From: Metabacillus sp. B2-18
Lineage (GTDB): Bacteria; Bacillota; Bacilli; Bacillales; Bacillaceae
Reading direction: 5' to 3'
NCBI RefSeq assembly: GCF_021117275.1
Contig: NZ_CP088245.1
Location: 843,501-907,500, forward strand
Length of the DNA: 64,000 bases
Shown here: piece by piece, positions 37,986 to 47,599 of the stretch
How positions within the stretch are numbered: the first letter of the stretch is position 1
How the letters are laid out: each line of letters opens with the position of its first letter
Notes under the pieces: generated by a model
What the model was told of the DNA's origin: nothing
The model's database searches: none
The model's input: the letters and a program-made list of their open reading frames with translations, nothing else
Program-made: the position numbers and the translations under genes

Positions 37986-39638
37986 ATGACAATAAAGAAA
38001 AAGCTATTAATTAATTCAATAAGTGTACTACTGTTAGCGTTGTTTATGATTGCTTTTATCATTTATAATATGCTGTCTATACAATCATCTATTCAAGATG
38101 AAGTACCCAATTTATTAAACATTGAGAAATTACAAGCTGAATTGAATACATCAAAGCAAGGGTTAAATAACTTTTCCGTAACAGCAACAGACGCTCAAAA
38201 AGAAGAAGTGTTGCTCAGTATAGCAAAAAGTGACGAATTAATAGCTGATTTAAAAAAGGGGATCACTCACAAAAACAGTGTCGAGACGCTCGAAAAGGCA
38301 GTTGCAAAATATGAGCTGTGGAAAGTAGAAGCAAATACGGCGCTTGAGGATAAGATTGGTCCTGAAGCAAAACGTCAATCGGTTCGGATAGACGGAATCT
38401 TAAATGACATACATCTACTAAATGAATATGCAAATGAGCAATATACTATTTTACAACAAAATCTACAAAAGCAAATTTCCTTTGTCATTGTTTCAGCAGT
38501 AATCGGAAGTATCATTTTAGTGGTACTCAGCTTATTTATTGCGCTTAGAATGACAAATTCAATTACCCGCCCGTTAAAGGCATTATCAAGGAATGCGGAG
38601 GAAATTGCAGCAGGAAACCTTGTTATAGAGTCGATTACGTATAAAGGCAAAGATGAGCTTGGTGCTTTAAATACATCTTTTGAGCAAATGGTTGATCAGT
38701 TAAGAAGCTTACTAGTTTCTGTTGAAACAGTGAGTAAGGATGTTGAAGGCTTTGCTAAAGATTTAGAAACAGAAAATAAGGGCTTAACTGCTATTACAAA
38801 TCAAGTGGCAGTTTCCACAAATGAAATGTCAATTGGTACACAGTCTATTTCAAATGATTTGCAGGATGCTGTTTCTTTAATTGAAAGCATGGATAAAGGG
38901 TTTAAGGATAACGTGACCCAATCTGAAGAATCTGTTACCTTAGGGACCGAAGCTGTTTCAGCCATTACTTCTGGTCAAGAAGCCATTGAAACTCAGCGTT
39001 CATTAATGATGAAAAATCAAGATACAACTCGAAAAATTGATGAAGCAACAATAACGTTTACGAATTATGCAGCTCAAATTGAAGATATGGCAAAAACAGT
39101 TTCAGGTATCGCAGATCAAACTAATTTACTAGCTTTAAATGCTGCCATAGAGGCTGCACGAGCAGGTGAGGCTGGAAAAGGATTCGCTGTTGTAGCTGAT
39201 GAGGTGAGAAAGCTCGCAGAGGAATCAACAAACTCAACAAAACATATTTTTGAGATGGTTGCAAAAATAAAAGAAGGCATTTCTGAAATCACACAATTTG
39301 TTCAAGCGGATGTGTTTATTGCTGAAGAACAAAAAAGCTCAATGGATACGACAACAGACGCTTTTGATAACATCGGTGTTCGTGTGGATGAAATGATGAC
39401 ACGTTTGACATCATTGGTTGAGGGAATGAATTCTTCGAAGCAATTTGGTGAAAAGGTACTTAACAGCGTTGAGAGCATTAGTGCAGTTGTTGAGGAAACG
39501 GCAGCAGGTAATGAAGAAATTTCGGCGTCAACAACTGAACAATTGTCTGCTTTTGAGAAAATTGTAAGTAAAGTTGTTACAATGAGAGAATTAACGGATG
39601 ATTTAAATGAAACAATTGGCAAATTTAAGTTGAAATAA
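37986..39638 (+). CDS. Methyl-accepting chemotaxis protein
   Basis: A 550-residue receptor: transmembrane segment 1 (about 5-30), an outer helical sensor region (about 31-160), segment 2 (about 162-188), HAMP (about 190-245) and a long signalling coiled coil. The conserved hairpin tip [18 protein letters not shown] lies near residues 379-396. It should act on CheA/CheW in the polar receptor array. Co-transcribed with the BMP lipoprotein upstream. RBS AGGAGG. No C-terminal docking pentapeptide is visible. Confidence 0.93.
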   Translation: MTIKKKLLINSISVLLLALFMIAFIIYNMLSIQSSIQDEVPNLLNIEKLQAELNTSKQGLNNFSVTATDAQKEEVLLSIAKSDELIADLKKGITHKNSVETLEKAVAKYELWKVEANTALEDKIGPEAKRQSVRIDGILNDIHLLNEYANEQYTILQQNLQKQISFVIVSAVIGSIILVVLSLFIALRMTNSITRPLKALSRNAEEIAAGNLVIESITYKGKDELGALNTSFEQMVDQLRSLLVSVETVSKDVEGFAKDLETENKGLTAITNQVAVSTNEMSIGTQSISNDLQDAVSLIESMDKGFKDNVTQSEESVTLGTEAVSAITSGQEAIETQRSLMMKNQDTTRKIDEATITFTNYAAQIEDMAKTVSGIADQTNLLALNAAIEAARAGEAGKGFAVVADEVRKLAEESTNSTKHIFEMVAKIKEGISEITQFVQADVFIAEEQKSSMDTTTDAFDNIGVRVDEMMTRLTSLVEGMNSSKQFGEKVLNSVESISAVVEETAAGNEEISASTTEQLSAFEKIVSKVVTMRELTDDLNETIGKFKLK

Positions 39639-39677
39639 GGAAGAGCCCCTTACATATACGTGAGGGGCTTCCTTTTT
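39639..39677 (+). terminator. Terminator of the lipoprotein-chemoreceptor operon
   Basis: Stem GGAAGAGCCCCT / AGGGGCTTCC (one bulged A), followed by five T, starting at the base after the stop codon. Confidence 0.88.
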
Positions 39678-39709
39678 ATATGTTAAGTTACCATTATGGC
39701 AACTATAAC

Positions 39710-39841
39710 TTACAAATGATCTGTTTTTTTAGAGTATTGGCGTTCGCCTTTTTGACGGTTTTTTTCACGCATCATATTTTTTTCATGACGTTTTGCGTTA
39801 TTGTCTTTTGCTTTTTTATCATTATCACTAGTGTGTGGCAT
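39710..39841 (-). CDS. Small DUF3941-type protein
   Basis: A 43-residue, highly charged protein read from the minus strand: it begins MPHTSDNDKKAKDNNAKRHE and ends QYSKKTDHL. I recognise it as the DUF3941 type found in bacilli. AAAGGAG lies nine bases before ATG 39841. The overlapping hydrophobic reading on the + strand (39680-39868) is a shadow. Function unknown. Confidence 0.8.
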   Translation of the reverse strand: MPHTSDNDKKAKDNNAKRHEKNMMREKNRQKGERQYSKKTDHL

Positions 39842-39902
39842 GATGATGCTCCTTTCAAACGAGTGTAAGCTTATCATTCCCACATGCTATAGCGAGTATG
39901 TG

Positions 39903-40760
39903 TTAAAGCTCGTCATTTAAAAAGAAAATCGCTAGTGTCCCTGGTCCTGAATGGGCACCAATAACAGCACCTACATAGTTTATATAAATATCCTTAGGTT
40001 GAAATTCATCTTGAATCAAAGCCTTTATTTCATTTGCGGATTCCTCATCATCACCGTGACTTATCGCGATTGTTTGATTTTGAAGATTTACTCCACGTTC
40101 TTTCATGATTTCAATAATTCGTTTAAATACTTTTTTACGTCCTCGTATTTTCTCAAGAGGGATAAGCTTCCCATCTTCAACATGTAATAATGGCTTAATA
40201 TTTAATAGTCCGCCAACAAATGCTGAAGCTTTACTAATTCGTCCGCCACGGGCTAAGTATTCAAGATTGTCAACGGTGAAGATATGCTCAACTTTTTGAC
40301 AATAGGTTTTTACAGCGTTTTCAATTTCTTCCAACGTTTTTCCGCTCTTTGCAAGCTCAACAGCATACTTAACGGCAAGGCCACAGCCAAGAGATGCGCA
40401 TTTTGAATCAATAATCATCAACCTGAAATCGGGATACTCTTCTAACACTTCATTTCGCATCATCATGGCTGTTTGGTATGTACCTGAGAGTTCTGATGAA
40501 AAAGCAACATATAAACAAGGCGTTCCTTTTTTGGCAAGCTCAGTAAAAACATCCTTAAATAATGATGGAGAAATTTGTGATGTTTTAATTAGGGTACCTT
40601 GTCGCATTTCTTCATAAATTTGTTTCGGCTTTATTTCTCTTTGATCCTCCAGTTGTTTCCCGTTTAGTTCAACACTTAAAGGAAGAAAAGTAATTGAATT
40701 TTCCTGGAAATATTCAATAGGTAAATCAGAAGCACTATCAGCTAAAATGTGAACATTCAT
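39903..40760 (-). CDS. yitS: YitS, DegV-family fatty-acid-binding protein
   Basis: A 285-residue DegV protein. It begins with the typical ADSASDLP block (residues 7-14) and has [24 protein letters not shown] and LARGGRISK in family order. DegV proteins bind a fatty acid and present it to fatty acid kinase (FakA); this one may be one of several FakB-like proteins. GAGGTG precedes ATG 40760. Divergent from yitT. Confidence 0.92.
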   Translation of the reverse strand: MNVHILADSASDLPIEYFQENSITFLPLSVELNGKQLEDQREIKPKQIYEEMRQGTLIKTSQISPSLFKDVFTELAKKGTPCLYVAFSSELSGTYQTAMMMRNEVLEEYPDFRLMIIDSKCASLGCGLAVKYAVELAKSGKTLEEIENAVKTYCQKVEHIFTVDNLEYLARGGRISKASAFVGGLLNIKPLLHVEDGKLIPLEKIRGRKKVFKRIIEIMKERGVNLQNQTIAISHGDDEESANEIKALIQDEFQPKDIYINYVGAVIGAHSGPGTLAIFFLNDEL

Positions 40761-40905
40761 TTTAACACCTCATTTAACTTATAATAAGTTCTTTACAATA
40801 ATTTTAGTTTATCACTCCGGAGCTAAATTACAATCTTTGTGTTCAATTCTTATGAAGATGGGAAAAACTAGACTAAAGAGCCTGAACGACAGGAGGAAAA
40901 AATGA

Positions 40906-41748
40906 ATGTTGAAAACAGAAACCATGAAAATCATAGTTGTCATTCTCGGTGCATTATTAAATGCAGTCGGTTTAAATTTCTTTTTAATACCTGCAAATGT
41001 TTATTCAAGCGGTTTTACTGGTATTGCTATGCTGATATCGAGGGTACTGGAAGATTACACTCCTTTTTTTATCTCAACGGGAATACTGCTTTTACTTTTA
41101 AACATACCTGTTGCCATTTTAGGATGGTTAAAAGTAGGGAAATCGTTTACGTTATATAGTTTTTTTAGTGTAGCTGCAACAACATTTTTTTTAGAGCTTG
41201 TGCCCTTATATTCTTTTTCAGAGGATATATTATTAAATGCTGTTTTTGGTGGTGTTATTATGGCCATTGGAGTTGGAATTACGTTAAAGTACGGTGCCTC
41301 GACAGGTGGACTAGATATTATTGCGATGGTACTATCACGAATGAAGGACAAGCCTGTCGGAACCTATTTTTTTCTGTTTAATAGCATCATCATCTTGGCT
41401 GCTGGATTACTTTTTGGTTGGGAAAAAGCATTATACACATTAGTTTCACTCTATGTTTCCACGCGTGTTATTGATGCTATTCATACAAGACATGAAAAAT
41501 TAACAGCTATGGTCATTACGAAAAAAGCGGATGTATTAAAAAAAGCGATTCATTCAAAGTTAGTTCGGGGAATAACAATGATTCCTGCTAAAGGTGCGTT
41601 TACAAATGAAACGAAGGATATGTTAATCATTGTTATCACAAGATATGAGTTATACGACCTTGAAAAAATTATAAAAGAAGAAGATCCACAAGCATTTACA
41701 AACATTGTTCAAACGGCAGGTATCTTCGGCTTTTTTAGAAAGGAGTAA
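40906..41748 (+). CDS. yitT: YitT-family membrane protein
   Basis: A 280-residue protein with five or six N-terminal membrane segments (about 1-195; DUF161-type, with GASTGGLDIIA) and a C-terminal cytoplasmic DUF2179 domain (about 200-275). Function unknown; DUF2179 domains are suspected nucleotide- or ligand-binding. AGGAGG lies nine bases upstream of ATG 40906. The next gene starts five bases after its stop, so they are likely co-transcribed. Confidence 0.92.
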   Translation: MLKTETMKIIVVILGALLNAVGLNFFLIPANVYSSGFTGIAMLISRVLEDYTPFFISTGILLLLLNIPVAILGWLKVGKSFTLYSFFSVAATTFFLELVPLYSFSEDILLNAVFGGVIMAIGVGITLKYGASTGGLDIIAMVLSRMKDKPVGTYFFLFNSIIILAAGLLFGWEKALYTLVSLYVSTRVIDAIHTRHEKLTAMVITKKADVLKKAIHSKLVRGITMIPAKGAFTNETKDMLIIVITRYELYDLEKIIKEEDPQAFTNIVQTAGIFGFFRKE

Positions 41749-41752
41749 TGAA

Positions 41753-42235
41753 ATGAGGATAGCATTTTTCATCTTGGTGATCTTCTTCTTAACGGGTTGT
41801 TCTTTAGAAGATAGAAGTGAAGCAGAAAGCATTGTGCCTGAAACAGAGGTAAAAGAAGTGAAGAATGGAGAACTGGATTTGAATGTCTCCATATTTCCAG
41901 AGAAACAAACAATAAAATTTATTATTACGTTAATGAACAATACCAATGAAATGAAGAAGATTGAATTTCCTACGAGTCAAAAATATGAAATTGTTATAAA
42001 AAATAAAAAGAGTGAAGAAGTGTATCGTTATTCAAAAGGTAAAATGTTTACACAAGCAATTGAAACTGCCTTAATTAAATCAGGTGAAAGTATGGAGTGG
42101 GAAGAAATATGGGAATATTCGACACTTTCACCAGGAGTATATACAGCAGAAATCACCATTTTAGCTCCTGAGACAGTAAAGTTAAAAAAAGAAGAGAGTT
42201 TTCAAATTAGTGAAGAAGAAAGCGAACCAAAATAG
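41753..42235 (+). CDS. ipi: BsuPI-domain lipoprotein at the ipi locus
   Basis: A 160-residue protein with a lipobox FFLTGC (Cys16) and a beta-rich BsuPI-type domain (about 38-155), including SPGVYTAEITILAP near the end. The position between yitT and yizC is that of B. subtilis ipi, an intracellular proteinase inhibitor. Here the lipobox predicts export and membrane anchoring. ATG 41753 (after AAAGGAG) is chosen over the longer reading from 41705, which overlaps yitT. Confidence 0.82.
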   Translation: MRIAFFILVIFFLTGCSLEDRSEAESIVPETEVKEVKNGELDLNVSIFPEKQTIKFIITLMNNTNEMKKIEFPTSQKYEIVIKNKKSEEVYRYSKGKMFTQAIETALIKSGESMEWEEIWEYSTLSPGVYTAEITILAPETVKLKKEESFQISEEESEPK

Positions 42236-42244
42236 GTTCGCTTT
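42219..42244. terminator. Bidirectional terminator between ipi and yizC
   Basis: Stem AAAGCGAACC / GGTTCGCTTT, six-base loop, overlapping the ipi stop codon. Confidence 0.8.
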
Positions 42245-42250
42245 GCTTTG

Positions 42251-42445
42251 TTACATGCTAGTAAGTGTTTGCTGTAACTCTCGAAGTTGAGCACGTTCAG
42301 CATCTGTACAGTTTGCAAAAGCAGAAGATAAGGCATTTTTTGCCTTCATAACTGCTTCCTGTTGATCTCCCTGCTCAGAACCTGTGGATATAGAGTTTGC
42401 ATAGGCAACTGCTTCACGAGCTTGCTGAAATAATGGATTTGTCAC
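42251..42445 (-). CDS. yizC: YizC-like small protein (DUF3813)
   Basis: A 64-residue helical protein with GTG start at 42445, preceded by GGAGG that lies in the end of the upstream small ORF. It contains REAVAYANS and an Ala/Glu-rich helical second half ending QLRELQQTLTSM. Length and position fit YizC/DUF3813. Its start codon touches the preceding stop, so translation is probably coupled. Function unknown. Confidence 0.82.
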   Translation of the reverse strand: MTNPLFQQAREAVAYANSISTGSEQGDQQEAVMKAKNALSSAFANCTDAERAQLRELQQTLTSM

Positions 42446-42595
42446 TTATATCCCTCCAAGTGGAGTATCATCTGTTTTACTTTTATGTGCTTCTGATTCA
42501 GATAATGTTGAGTGGTAAGGGAACCTCTCATCGTGCTTAGTAACGATATCTTTGCCTTGTTGAACAAAACGTTTTGATTTGTTACGTTTACCCAT
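42446..42595 (-). CDS. Small basic hypothetical protein coupled to yizC
   Basis: A 49-residue ORF read from the minus strand: it begins MGKRNKSKRFVQQGKDIVTK and ends KSKTDDTPLGGI. AAAGGGGGG lies about nine bases before ATG 42595, and its stop is directly adjacent to the yizC GTG, whose RBS it contains. I do not recognise a family. Strong RBS and tight coupling support a real gene. Confidence 0.65.
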   Translation of the reverse strand: MGKRNKSKRFVQQGKDIVTKHDERFPYHSTLSESEAHKSKTDDTPLGGI

Positions 42596-42743
42596 TGAAA
42601 AAGCCCCCCTTTATAATGATGACGCTCTCGTTCGTTGCGTCAAGATTATTGTGTGCGAAAAAGTTGATTATATTAATGGCAATTACTATCTAGATTACAA
42701 AAGACTGTTGTCAAAAAATACATAAAACTACCTGTTTAAAGGC

Positions 42744-43556
42744 TTATAAGCCAAGTGTGTTTTTTAAATAATGGGCAACTCCGTCTTCTTCATTCGTTTT
42801 AGTTTCCTTGTTAGCAACACCTTTAAGCTTTGTGATGGCATTTCCCATCGCTACACCTTGTCCTGCGTATGTGAGCATTTCTAAATCATTATCTTCATCT
42901 CCGAATGCAATGATACGTTCAGAAGGGATATTATAATAAGAAGAGATTCTTTCCAAACCGATTGCTTTATTCATTCCTGCTCGAATAATTTCAATAACAT
43001 GCCACGGTGCTGCCCATCTGCGATGATCAACAACTTCAGCATGTACATCTGATAAGTAATTTCTAATTTTTTCAACATCTTCTTCAGCTGCATGAATAAG
43101 GATACTCGTTACATCATTCCCTAAATTTTGACGTAAATCACCGATTTTAATATCCGGATTTCCCATACTAAAAACATCGATCATTTTTTCATCATGATAA
43201 TGAAAATACACATCATCAATAATTTCAGCTAAAACATTATGTAAGTGATGCTCTTCAGCGACATCAATGATTTGCTTTACAACTTCCAAATCTAAAGTGG
43301 TATGATAGGTTCCCCAACTATCGTCCTTTGGATGATGAACATATGCACCATTAAAATTGACAATCGGTGTATCTAGGTTTAATTCATCATAATATATGGA
43401 GCTTGATCGAAATGGTCTACCTGTTGCGATGCAGACAATATGGCCTGCTGCTTTTGCTTTGCTGATTATTTCCTTAGAGTAAGGTGATATTGTTTTATCA
43501 TCTTTTAAAAGAGTCCCATCTAAGTCTAAAGCAATTAAAAAAGGTTTCGTTTCCAT
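42744..43556 (-). CDS. yitU: YitU, Cof-type HAD phosphatase
   Basis: A 270-residue HAD-superfamily hydrolase of the Cof (C2B cap) type. Motif I DLDGT has D11 and D13 (nucleophile and acid/base); motif IV GDEDNDLEML is near residue 215-225. In bacilli YitU is a candidate for dephosphorylating a riboflavin pathway intermediate (ARPP); related paralogues differ in substrate. AAAGGAG precedes ATG 43556. Divergent from yitV. Confidence 0.9.
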   Translation of the reverse strand: METKPFLIALDLDGTLLKDDKTISPYSKEIISKAKAAGHIVCIATGRPFRSSSIYYDELNLDTPIVNFNGAYVHHPKDDSWGTYHTTLDLEVVKQIIDVAEEHHLHNVLAEIIDDVYFHYHDEKMIDVFSMGNPDIKIGDLRQNLGNDVTSILIHAAEEDVEKIRNYLSDVHAEVVDHRRWAAPWHVIEIIRAGMNKAIGLERISSYYNIPSERIIAFGDEDNDLEMLTYAGQGVAMGNAITKLKGVANKETKTNEEDGVAHYLKNTLGL

Positions 43557-43722
43557 ACAGTCTCCTTTACCATATATGTTTTTTAGGTGATATCCGGTTT
43601 ATGTAGGCACAATTGCTACTTATAGGGTACACCTATTCAATAACAGTGTATCTTTTTTCCAACTTTAATGTCTACATGTTACACTAACAAAGTGGGAAAA
43701 TTACTCAGGAGGCGCATAATCA

Positions 43723-44490
43723 TTGATTATTGTTGAAAAATTACATATAGAAAACATTCCAGCCTTACACATCGTTAAACAGTCGCTTCAGGACACAAAA
43801 ACACCTTTCGTGATTTTTGTACATGGTTTTACAAGTGCCAAAGAAAACAACCTCCACTATGCTTATTATTTAGCCGAAAAAGGTATGAGAGTCATCTTAC
43901 CTGAGGCTTTATACCATGGAGAGAGAAGCGAGAATTATGACACTAAAGAATTAAGCTTAAATTTTTGGAAGATTGTATTGAATGAAATAAAAGAAGTGAA
44001 CATAATAAAAGAATACTTTGAACAAAAGCAGCTAATTGATTCAGAACGTATTGGACTAGCAGGTACCTCTATGGGGGGAATTACAACGTTAGGGGCTCTT
44101 ACTCAATATGAATGGATAAAAGCAGCAGTCAGTCTAATGGGAAGCCCATGTTATACAACGCTTCTAAAAGGGCAACTGTATTCTTTACAACAAAGCGGAG
44201 TGGAGGTTCCACTGTCAAATGAAGAAATAGAGGAACAACTAACACATTTACAGCCATTTGACTTGAGCCTGCAAAAAGAAAAGCTTCAAAATCGACCACT
44301 TCTCTTTTGGCATGGTGAACGAGATAATGTTGTTCCATTTGCTCCAACCTATCAATTTTACAAAGAAATCATACCAATGTATGAGGCACAACCAGAAAAG
44401 CTGAGGTTCATTGCTGACCCATTAGCTGACCACAAAGTTTCCCGAGAAGGCACATTGGCGTTAGTTGAATGGTTTGAGAGGTATCTATAG
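43723..44490 (+). CDS. yitV: YitV, alpha/beta hydrolase (esterase)
   Basis: A 255-residue alpha/beta hydrolase with a full catalytic triad: S116 (GTSMGG), D201 (HGERDNVVPF) and H237 (LADHKVS), and the oxyanion loop HGFTSAKEN. TTG start at 43723 follows AGGAGG with a ten-base gap. Likely a cytoplasmic esterase of broad substrate range, sometimes grouped with prolyl oligopeptidase-like proteins. Position agrees with yitV. Confidence 0.9.
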   Translation: MIIVEKLHIENIPALHIVKQSLQDTKTPFVIFVHGFTSAKENNLHYAYYLAEKGMRVILPEALYHGERSENYDTKELSLNFWKIVLNEIKEVNIIKEYFEQKQLIDSERIGLAGTSMGGITTLGALTQYEWIKAAVSLMGSPCYTTLLKGQLYSLQQSGVEVPLSNEEIEEQLTHLQPFDLSLQKEKLQNRPLLFWHGERDNVVPFAPTYQFYKEIIPMYEAQPEKLRFIADPLADHKVSREGTLALVEWFERYL

Positions 44491-44696
44491 GTGAATATGA
44501 AAAGGTAGTTGCTTTTTAAAATTAGGTTTATCTTTATAGTGGAGCGTAATAGAACGAACTAATTTGAAAGTGCCAATATTCGATTACTTCCTAAATATAA
44601 AGTTTACTTAAACAGAAAGAAAGCAGAATTCTTTCTTTCTACTTTCGCTTTTACTATACTCAAAGTACCACGATCTTAAAAGGAGTGCTTACCGAG

Positions 44697-45005
44697 ATGG
44701 ATGAATCACTAAAAGAAAATATTTATGGTGCGTTAGAAACAGTTGTCGATCCAGAGCTAGGTGTCGATATTGTCAACCTTGGACTTGTTTATGACATTGA
44801 AATGGATGAAGAAGGGAAAACAATCGTAACAATGACACTTACCTCAATGGGCTGCCCATTAGCAGGAACGATTGTTGAACAAATCAAAATTGCACTTGAT
44901 GATATCCCAGAAGTTAAGAGCACAGAAGTAAATATTGTTTGGAATCCACCATGGACAAAAGATAAAATGTCCAGAATTGCAAAAATTGCTCTGGGAATTC
45001 AATAA
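44697..45005 (+). CDS. yitW: YitW, MIP18/SufT-like Fe-S assembly protein (DUF59)
   Basis: A 102-residue DUF59 protein with the family block DPELGVDIVNLGLVY (18-32) and a conserved Cys53 in TSMGCPLAG. Members help load iron-sulfur clusters in the SUF route. ATG 44697 is chosen; a GTG at 44685 overlaps the RBS AAAGGAG. Followed by a strong terminator. Confidence 0.92.
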   Translation: MDESLKENIYGALETVVDPELGVDIVNLGLVYDIEMDEEGKTIVTMTLTSMGCPLAGTIVEQIKIALDDIPEVKSTEVNIVWNPPWTKDKMSRIAKIALGIQ

Positions 45006-45013
45006 ACATAAGA

Positions 45014-45054
45014 AAACATCAATTTACTCATATGAGTTAGATTGATGTTTTTTT
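45014..45054 (+). terminator. Terminator of yitW
   Basis: Stem AAACATCAAT / ATTGATGTTT with an internal smaller palindrome ACTCATATGAGT, then a run of T. Confidence 0.88.
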
Positions 45055-45075
45055 ATACACTTTTTTCGTTTCTTT

Positions 45076-45093
45076 TATGCATATTGATGTATA
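45076..45093. promoter_or_regulatory. Possible distal ARG box upstream of argC
   Basis: TATGCATATTGATGTATA matches the arginine-repressor box TNTGNATWWWWATNCANA with two mismatches, about 110 bases upstream of the promoter. Confidence 0.45.
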
Positions 45094-45168
45094 TATATAA
45101 ATGATGTCATTTCCAACATAAACTGACACAGTCTCAATATGCATAAGAATTAGTTTTAAAATTTAAAA

Positions 45169-45206
45169 AAATATTATTTATACACTTGATTTTATTTTTA
45201 TACAAA
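45169..45206. promoter_or_regulatory. Tandem ARG boxes overlapping the argC promoter
   Basis: ATTTTATTTTTATACAAA (45189-45206) fits the ARG box with two mismatches and covers the -35/-10 spacer. A weaker copy with the ATNCAN half intact lies at 45169-45186, two bases away, the usual side-by-side layout for an ArgR/AhrC hexamer. Confidence 0.55.
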
Positions 45207-45214
45207 CTTATAAT
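45186..45214 (+). promoter_or_regulatory. SigA promoter of the arg operon
   Basis: TTGATT, 17 bases, TATAAT. The -10 overlaps the TTG at 45214, which rules that codon out as the argC start. Confidence 0.85.
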
Positions 45215-45258
45215 TGAGAAATAATTTAGAAAACGAACTTACTAGAGGGTGTGATTTG

Positions 45259-46296
45259 GTGAAAGTCGGAATTATCGGGGCCACAGGATATGGTGGAGTC
45301 GAATTATATCGTATATTATCCAATCATCCACATGTAGAAGAATGTATCCTTTATTCATCTTCAGAAATGGATGTTCCATACAGTAACACATTTCCACATC
45401 TACATGATTTGAGTGATCACATATTAAAAAATATTGATGTGGAAGACATCAAAAAGAATATACATGTATTGTTTTTAGCAACACCTCCTGGGGTTTCAAG
45501 GAATTTATCACCACAATTTCTTGACTCAGATGTAAAGATTATTGATTTGTCCGGTGATTTGAGATTGAAGGACCGTAACGAGTATGAGCATTGGTATAAA
45601 CGTCCTTGTGTAGAAGATGAGGTTCTAGAAAAAACAGTGTACGGGTTGTCTGAATTAAATAAAGAAGAAATTAAGAAGGCAAAACTGCTTGCAAATCCAG
45701 GATGTTTTCCAACAGCTACGATATTGGGCTTAGCACCAGTTGTACAGAACAGGATTATTCATGAACAATCGATTATAGTGGACGCGAAAACAGGAGTTTC
45801 TGGAGCAGGCCGTAATATCTCACAAGCTACTCATTTTTCTGAAACAAATGAAAATATAAAAATTTATAAAGTTCATGAACATCAACATATACCTGAGGTG
45901 GAGCAAGCACTTTTTGCATTAAATGATGAGATAACAGCTATCTCATTTAATACACACCTCATTCCAATGACAAGAGGAATTATGGCGACGATTTATGCTA
46001 GTTTACAAGAGTCATATACAACAGAGAGCTTATTAGATTTATATAAAGACTTTTATGCTGCATCACCATTTGTGCGTGTTCGTAAACAAGGTGAGTTTCC
46101 TTCAACAAAGGAGGTTTACGGCTCAAATTTTTGTGACATCGGTCTAAAAGTAGATGAACGAACAGGAAGAGTAACGATTGTTGCGGTAATTGACAACTTA
46201 ATGAAGGGTGCAGCAGGTCAGGCGGTACAAAACTTCAACCTAATGAACGGCTATGAAGAAACAACGGGCTTGTACTTTGCACCTATATATCCATAA
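45259..46296 (+). CDS. argC: N-acetyl-gamma-glutamyl-phosphate reductase
   Basis: A 345-residue ArgC, third step of arginine synthesis, reducing N-acetylglutamyl phosphate with NADPH. It has the nucleotide motif GATGYGG (7-13) and catalytic C149 in [11 protein letters not shown] 45259 is chosen: it gives the standard length, follows AGAGGGTG, and the longer reading would start inside the promoter. First gene of argCJBD-carAB-argF. Confidence 0.95.
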   Translation: MKVGIIGATGYGGVELYRILSNHPHVEECILYSSSEMDVPYSNTFPHLHDLSDHILKNIDVEDIKKNIHVLFLATPPGVSRNLSPQFLDSDVKIIDLSGDLRLKDRNEYEHWYKRPCVEDEVLEKTVYGLSELNKEEIKKAKLLANPGCFPTATILGLAPVVQNRIIHEQSIIVDAKTGVSGAGRNISQATHFSETNENIKIYKVHEHQHIPEVEQALFALNDEITAISFNTHLIPMTRGIMATIYASLQESYTTESLLDLYKDFYAASPFVRVRKQGEFPSTKEVYGSNFCDIGLKVDERTGRVTIVAVIDNLMKGAAGQAVQNFNLMNGYEETTGLYFAPIYP

Positions 46297-46355
46297 GACG
46301 ATTTGTAAGTGATGAAGAGAATTAGATCATCATGACAACCAGGGAGGAAATAAAC

Positions 46356-47588
46356 GTGCTACAAGCAAAAGAAACATCTAGCATCAAAAAAATTGAGAAC
46401 GGGTCAATCGTTTCAGCAAAAGGTTTCTCTGCTGACGGTGTTCATGCTGGTTTACGATATTCGAAAAATGATTTAGGTGTTATTTATAGTGAAGTACCGG
46501 CGAGTTGTGCTGCTGTATACACTCAAAGTCATTTCCAAGCTGCACCATTAAAGGTAACACAAGAAAGTGTAGCAAAAGAAAACTTATTACAAGCGATTAT
46601 TGTTAACAGCGCAAACGCTAATGCATGTACAGGTGAACAAGGGTTAAAAGATGCATTTGAAATGAGAGAGCGCTGTGCAAGCCTGTTTAATATCCAGCCT
46701 CATTACGTAGCGGTTGCTTCAACAGGTGTTATTGGTGAATTTTTGAAGATGGATAAAATTCGTGCCGGAATTCAGGAGTTAAATCCTCAATGTAGTCAAG
46801 AAGCATCAGAGGCATTTCAAACAGCGATCTTAACAACAGATTTGGTTATGAAAAACTCTTGCTACGAAGTAGAAATTGATGGGAAAACAGTAACAATTGG
46901 TGGAGCAGCCAAAGGATCTGGAATGATTCATCCAAATATGGCAACAATGCTTTCATTTGTTACAACAGATGCGAATATTGATTCTGCATCCTTGCAAGCA
47001 CTATTAAGCGAAGTAACTGATAAAACATACAACCAAATTACTGTTGATGGTGATACATCAACAAATGACATGGTTTTAGTCATGGCAAATGGCAAGGCAG
47101 ATAATCATTCGCTAAATCCAAATCATCCTCAATGGAATGACTTTAAAGCAGCATTTCAATTAGTAAGTGAAGAGTTAGCAAAGCAAATTGCCAAGGATGG
47201 TGAAGGAGCAACAAAGCTGATTGAAGTAGAAGTAACAGGTGCTAAAACAAAGCAGGAAGCAAATGTTGTTGCCAAAAAAATCGTTGGTTCAAGCTTAGTG
47301 AAAACTGCGGTTTATGGGGCAGATGCGAACTGGGGAAGAATTATTTGTGCCGTTGGATATAGTGAGGCACAGGTTGAACCGGAAAAGATTGATATTTTCC
47401 TAGGAGATTTATGCTTGTTCACAAATAACAGTCCACAATCATTTTCCGAAGAATCTGCATCAAACTATTTAAAACAAGATTCAGTGAAAATAACAGTTAA
47501 CCTGGGAGTTGGGGATCAAGCCGGTAAAGCCTGGGGCTGTGATTTAACATATGATTACGTGAAGATTAACGCAAGCTACAGAACATAA
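46356..47588 (+). CDS. argJ: Ornithine acetyltransferase / amino-acid acetyltransferase, bifunctional
   Basis: A 410-residue ArgJ that recycles the acetyl group from acetylornithine to glutamate and can also use acetyl-CoA. The self-cleavage site is between A196 and T197 in HPNMATML; the new N-terminal Thr is the nucleophile. GTG 46356 has GGGAGG eight bases upstream and gives the family length; ATG 46332 is an in-frame alternative before that RBS. Confidence 0.94.
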   Translation: MLQAKETSSIKKIENGSIVSAKGFSADGVHAGLRYSKNDLGVIYSEVPASCAAVYTQSHFQAAPLKVTQESVAKENLLQAIIVNSANANACTGEQGLKDAFEMRERCASLFNIQPHYVAVASTGVIGEFLKMDKIRAGIQELNPQCSQEASEAFQTAILTTDLVMKNSCYEVEIDGKTVTIGGAAKGSGMIHPNMATMLSFVTTDANIDSASLQALLSEVTDKTYNQITVDGDTSTNDMVLVMANGKADNHSLNPNHPQWNDFKAAFQLVSEELAKQIAKDGEGATKLIEVEVTGAKTKQEANVVAKKIVGSSLVKTAVYGADANWGRIICAVGYSEAQVEPEKIDIFLGDLCLFTNNSPQSFSEESASNYLKQDSVKITVNLGVGDQAGKAWGCDLTYDYVKINASYRT

Positions 47589-47599
47589 GGGAGATCGTT

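Noticed and set aside
39680..39868. Hydrophobic + strand ORF after the chemoreceptor gene
   Set aside because: Antisense of the 43-residue DUF3941-type gene, which has an RBS and a recognised sequence.
42740..42751. Palindrome GGCTTATAAGCC at the end of yitU as a terminator
   Set aside because: No loop worth the name, no T run, and it overlaps the stop codon.
45214..45258. N-terminal extension of argC from TTG 45214
   Set aside because: The codon overlaps the TATAAT box, so it would not be in the transcript; GTG 45259 gives the normal length.
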